A DNA stretch of 64,000 nt, from contig JAMXBD010001363.1 of NCBI GenBank assembly GCA_024138025.1, positions 62,001-126,000 of the forward strand, given 5' to 3'. Positions 61,901 through 64,000 of the stretch are shown here, in pieces (the first letter of the stretch is position 1; the number at the start of each line of letters is the position of its first letter). The translations under genes and the position numbers were made by a program. The DNA comes from Combretum micranthum. Its lineage: Eukaryota; Streptophyta; Magnoliopsida; Myrtales; Combretaceae. The notes beneath the pieces are model-generated. The model made no database searches and was not told where the DNA came from. It saw nothing but the letters and a program-made list of their open reading frames with translations.

Positions 61901-64000
61901 TTTCTAAGTCTTTGGAAAAACTTTGATCAAATTTTATTCTTTCATCAAAAGATTCTTTTTCTTATTTGGACAACAACTTATTAGCATGCATGAATATGAT
62001 CATGAAAAAAATCATAAGATAAGGTAATAAAGCACATAAGAAATAGCATAATTAATTGTCAAGTATTATGAGTCTTGGTTTCTTCAAGGCTTCCCGGGAC
62101 TAAGAATAGGCTAGTCCCAAAAGAAAAAAAAATTATTTTGACTTGATGAGGACAAATCTAAGACTAGAAAGACTAGTCTTAAGACAACTTGAAAGTAAAT
62201 AAATTGCAAGCTAAGTAAATAAATTGCAATAACAAATGAGCTTATATGCTCTAAAAGATATATATAATTATATAGATATATTTAGTTAGATAAACATAAG
62301 AACAACATAAAGGAGGAATGGATTCATGAACAAAAACAAAGTATGAACATATTATTGCTTTCCTAACCTCCATGGGTTTAGAAAACACACAATATGTTCA
62401 TACTAAGCAAATGAATATAAGGAGAACTTAAAGAAGTATTACCTATGTAAGCTAAACTAGAGAGGACTTTGAGAGAACTTTTGGAGAGATTTGAGAGAGC
62501 AATTGTAGTGTATGAAAGGTGTGAAGGAAATGGGAGGAAGATGTGGTATTTATAAGAAAAAATGGAAGGTAATTTGTGTTAATTAAATAAATGAAAAAAT
62601 AAAACAAATTGTGTATGTAAGAGGGAGGGCTGGCGCAAATTGTGAGTGAAAGAGAGAAAGAAATTTTTTTTTTTTTTTTTGTATTTTGTTAATGAAAAGT
62701 AAGATATGGGAGATGAAGTTGTATTGGAAATGAAAATTATAAGAAAATAGGTGTATGGTTGTAAGAGTATATTGTAAGAAAAAGTAGAGACAGATAAATA
62801 ATATAGAATAGTAATGAATAGTGTAGTGTAAAGTAGATATGATAAATAAAGTACCAATAGTAAGAAAATACGCGTGTAATTGCAATATCTGATATTTTTA
62901 GTTACCGAAAAATTATAAAACTGATATTTTGAAAACCTTATATCTTTATGAGTGTAATGGTATATCCGGAATATTTTTACTATTCCAAATCCTGGAACAT
63001 GCTTTTCGAAAACTGTATCTAATCGGGCTCAAAATGAATCGCGATTTAACTAATTTGATATTTTTAAGCTTTCTCATGTGATTACGAACTATTCTACATA
63101 CTAATCTCTCACTTAATCACTTAGGGTTATGAATACGAGATTACCGAACTTGAACGGTTGCGTCTGACTAGGGTTTTGTTGACTTTGGATTTTCGGTTGA
63201 TATTCTAATTAGGGTTTAAACCTAATCGATTGTAAAAGTTTGGGGGTTTACAAAACCCACCCATTTAACATGGAACACTTGACAAGGAACAAGTAGGGCT
63301 TTTATAAAAAGCCTAGTTTTCGAAAAATTGTTTATTTAGAGTTGCCATCGGCTAAAGCCCAAAAAAAGTGAACCACAAACCAAATAGGTGGTTTGGTTTC
63401 CGATTCTACCACTCATCTGTGAAAAACCAGAAATTGATGGATCTGAGGGTTGCTATTTTAAAACCTAAACGATTAACTAGGCTTTTCATGGGCTTTAGAA
63501 ATCTCCAATACATGAACCAAATTAATTTTTAATTTTTCGCAATTTTCTTTTTTTTTTTCTTATTTTTTTAAAAAGAGATATTTATATATTTACAATTTTT
63601 TTTGAAAAAAATACCTAGAGTTTTTTGTTGTTATGACCGCTTTGAAGGTGCCTATATATCCACTAACCGGAATCAGTTCCCCATAGTTTGTTTTGACTTT
63701 TGTAAAAATTTTAATTTATTTGTTCTTTTTAATTGTGAAAAGCCGTCAAGTTTAAGTTATTTAGCCGATTTTTATTTATTTTCTTGAAAATCCCTAAAGA
63801 GTTTAATTTTGTTTTCTTTGTTTTTGAAAATTCCTAAAAAAAAAAAAATCTAATTTTGGAAAACCCCATTTTTTGTATTTTAGAAAGTAACTAGGTGATA
63901 TATTATATATAAGCCAAGCAAAAGATCAATATTAAATGTATATATAAGAAAAATCCTTTTGTTGATATTTGTAAAATTTTCTCATTTTTAGTTTTTTTTT

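Larger units (their letters stand above)
56091..63252 (-). mobile_element. Solo LTR A (minus, ~3.39 kb without the nested LTR B)
   Basis: On the minus strand it begins TGTAAACCCCCAAAC at 63252 and ends GGGGCGGGAGA at 56091 (the expected ..GTGACA end has mutated). Both flanks are AAACC (56086-56090 and 63253-63257), a perfect 5-bp target-site duplication. It is the same family as the solo LTR at 48880: shared start, CTAATTAGGGTTTAAACC, a TATA box at 62547-62554 (minus), the AGACTAGTC palindrome near 62165-62190, and the CTTATACCC..TATAGC block. LTR B interrupts it at 56333-60096; the part beyond (56091-56332) matches the last ~250 bp of the solo LTR at 48880. ORFs at 62579-62885 are low-complexity. 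Confidence 0.85.
56036..64000 (+). mobile_element. Candidate LTR F, split by solo LTR A and running off the window
   Basis: TGTGAAGCCCGAATTTTGC at 56036 looks like a plant LTR start. Its continuation would be 56036-56090 joined to 63258-64000 after removing LTR A. The right part includes GAGTTGCCATCGGCTAAAGC, a type of sequence seen in plant LTR elements. No end or duplication is available, so this is inference. No coding sequence was seen in 63253-64000; the ORF at 63602-63787 has no family motif. Confidence 0.35.

Noticed and set aside
62579..62885. Two overlapping ~100-codon minus-strand ORFs
   Set aside because: They are low-complexity Phe/Leu/Tyr/Ser readings of T-rich LTR A promoter DNA.
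1..64000. Search for tRNA, rRNA, CRISPR arrays and bacterial-type operons
   Set aside because: No cloverleaf with conserved B-box, no rRNA-like conserved segments and no spaced direct-repeat array were seen. The window is plant nuclear DNA.

Overview
This window looks like gene-poor nuclear DNA from a flowering plant, most likely a eudicot. It is strongly AT-rich and full of poly-A/T and AT microsatellites. Almost all recognisable sequence comes from plant transposable elements: Ty3/gypsy LTRs, one Ty1/copia element, a Mutator-like element, MITEs, and a broken endogenous caulimovirid. Only one gene looks intact: a small secreted type-2 non-specific lipid transfer protein at 25592-25867, with a TATA box upstream. 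I saw no rRNA, tRNA or CRISPR array.

Layout: 1-4943 is the 3' end of a gypsy-like element (acidic ORF tail, long non-coding spacer, purine tract, 3' LTR). 5.1-8.0 kb is a decayed LTR-like region on the minus strand. 8-15.3 kb is mostly non-coding; it holds a hAT-like repeat (10.77-11.7 kb) and a two-exon relic of a golgin candidate 5/TMF-type gene (11907-12141, minus). A 2.7-kb solo LTR lies at 15341-18024. 18-25.5 kb is non-coding, with a G-quadruplex-prone C-run, a second hAT-like repeat and a ~0.7-kb foldback palindrome (23594-24300). The lipid transfer protein gene and a MITE follow.

A decayed minus-strand copia element fills 27250-33047. It contains a MITE and a 1.3-kb Pack-MULE-like element carrying the N-terminus of a DELLA (GRAS) gibberellin-response repressor. 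At 33.9-38.2 kb an LTR is interrupted by a truncated Tekay-type gypsy element (minus).

From 40.5 kb to the end the sequence is a nest of LTR insertions around a caulimovirid relic. The virus-derived part (movement protein, then coat protein with a broken zinc knuckle) lies at ~46.7-48.88 and 52.14-53.72 kb. It is split by a 3258-bp solo LTR with a perfect GTTAT target-site duplication, and the virus frame continues on the far side. To its left is a 5.6-kb solo LTR (40552-46116, duplication AATAA). To its right are LTR C, a candidate LTR F, solo LTR A (56091-63252, duplication AAACC) and, inside A, solo LTR B (56333-60096, near-duplication ATTCC/ATTCT).

The genes do not form a pathway. The main content is a record of insertion, gene-fragment capture, LTR-LTR recombination down to solo LTRs, and decay through premature stops. 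Coordinates of LTRs with target-site duplications are exact to within a base or two. Other repeat boundaries are approximate, and similarity judgements were made by eye.
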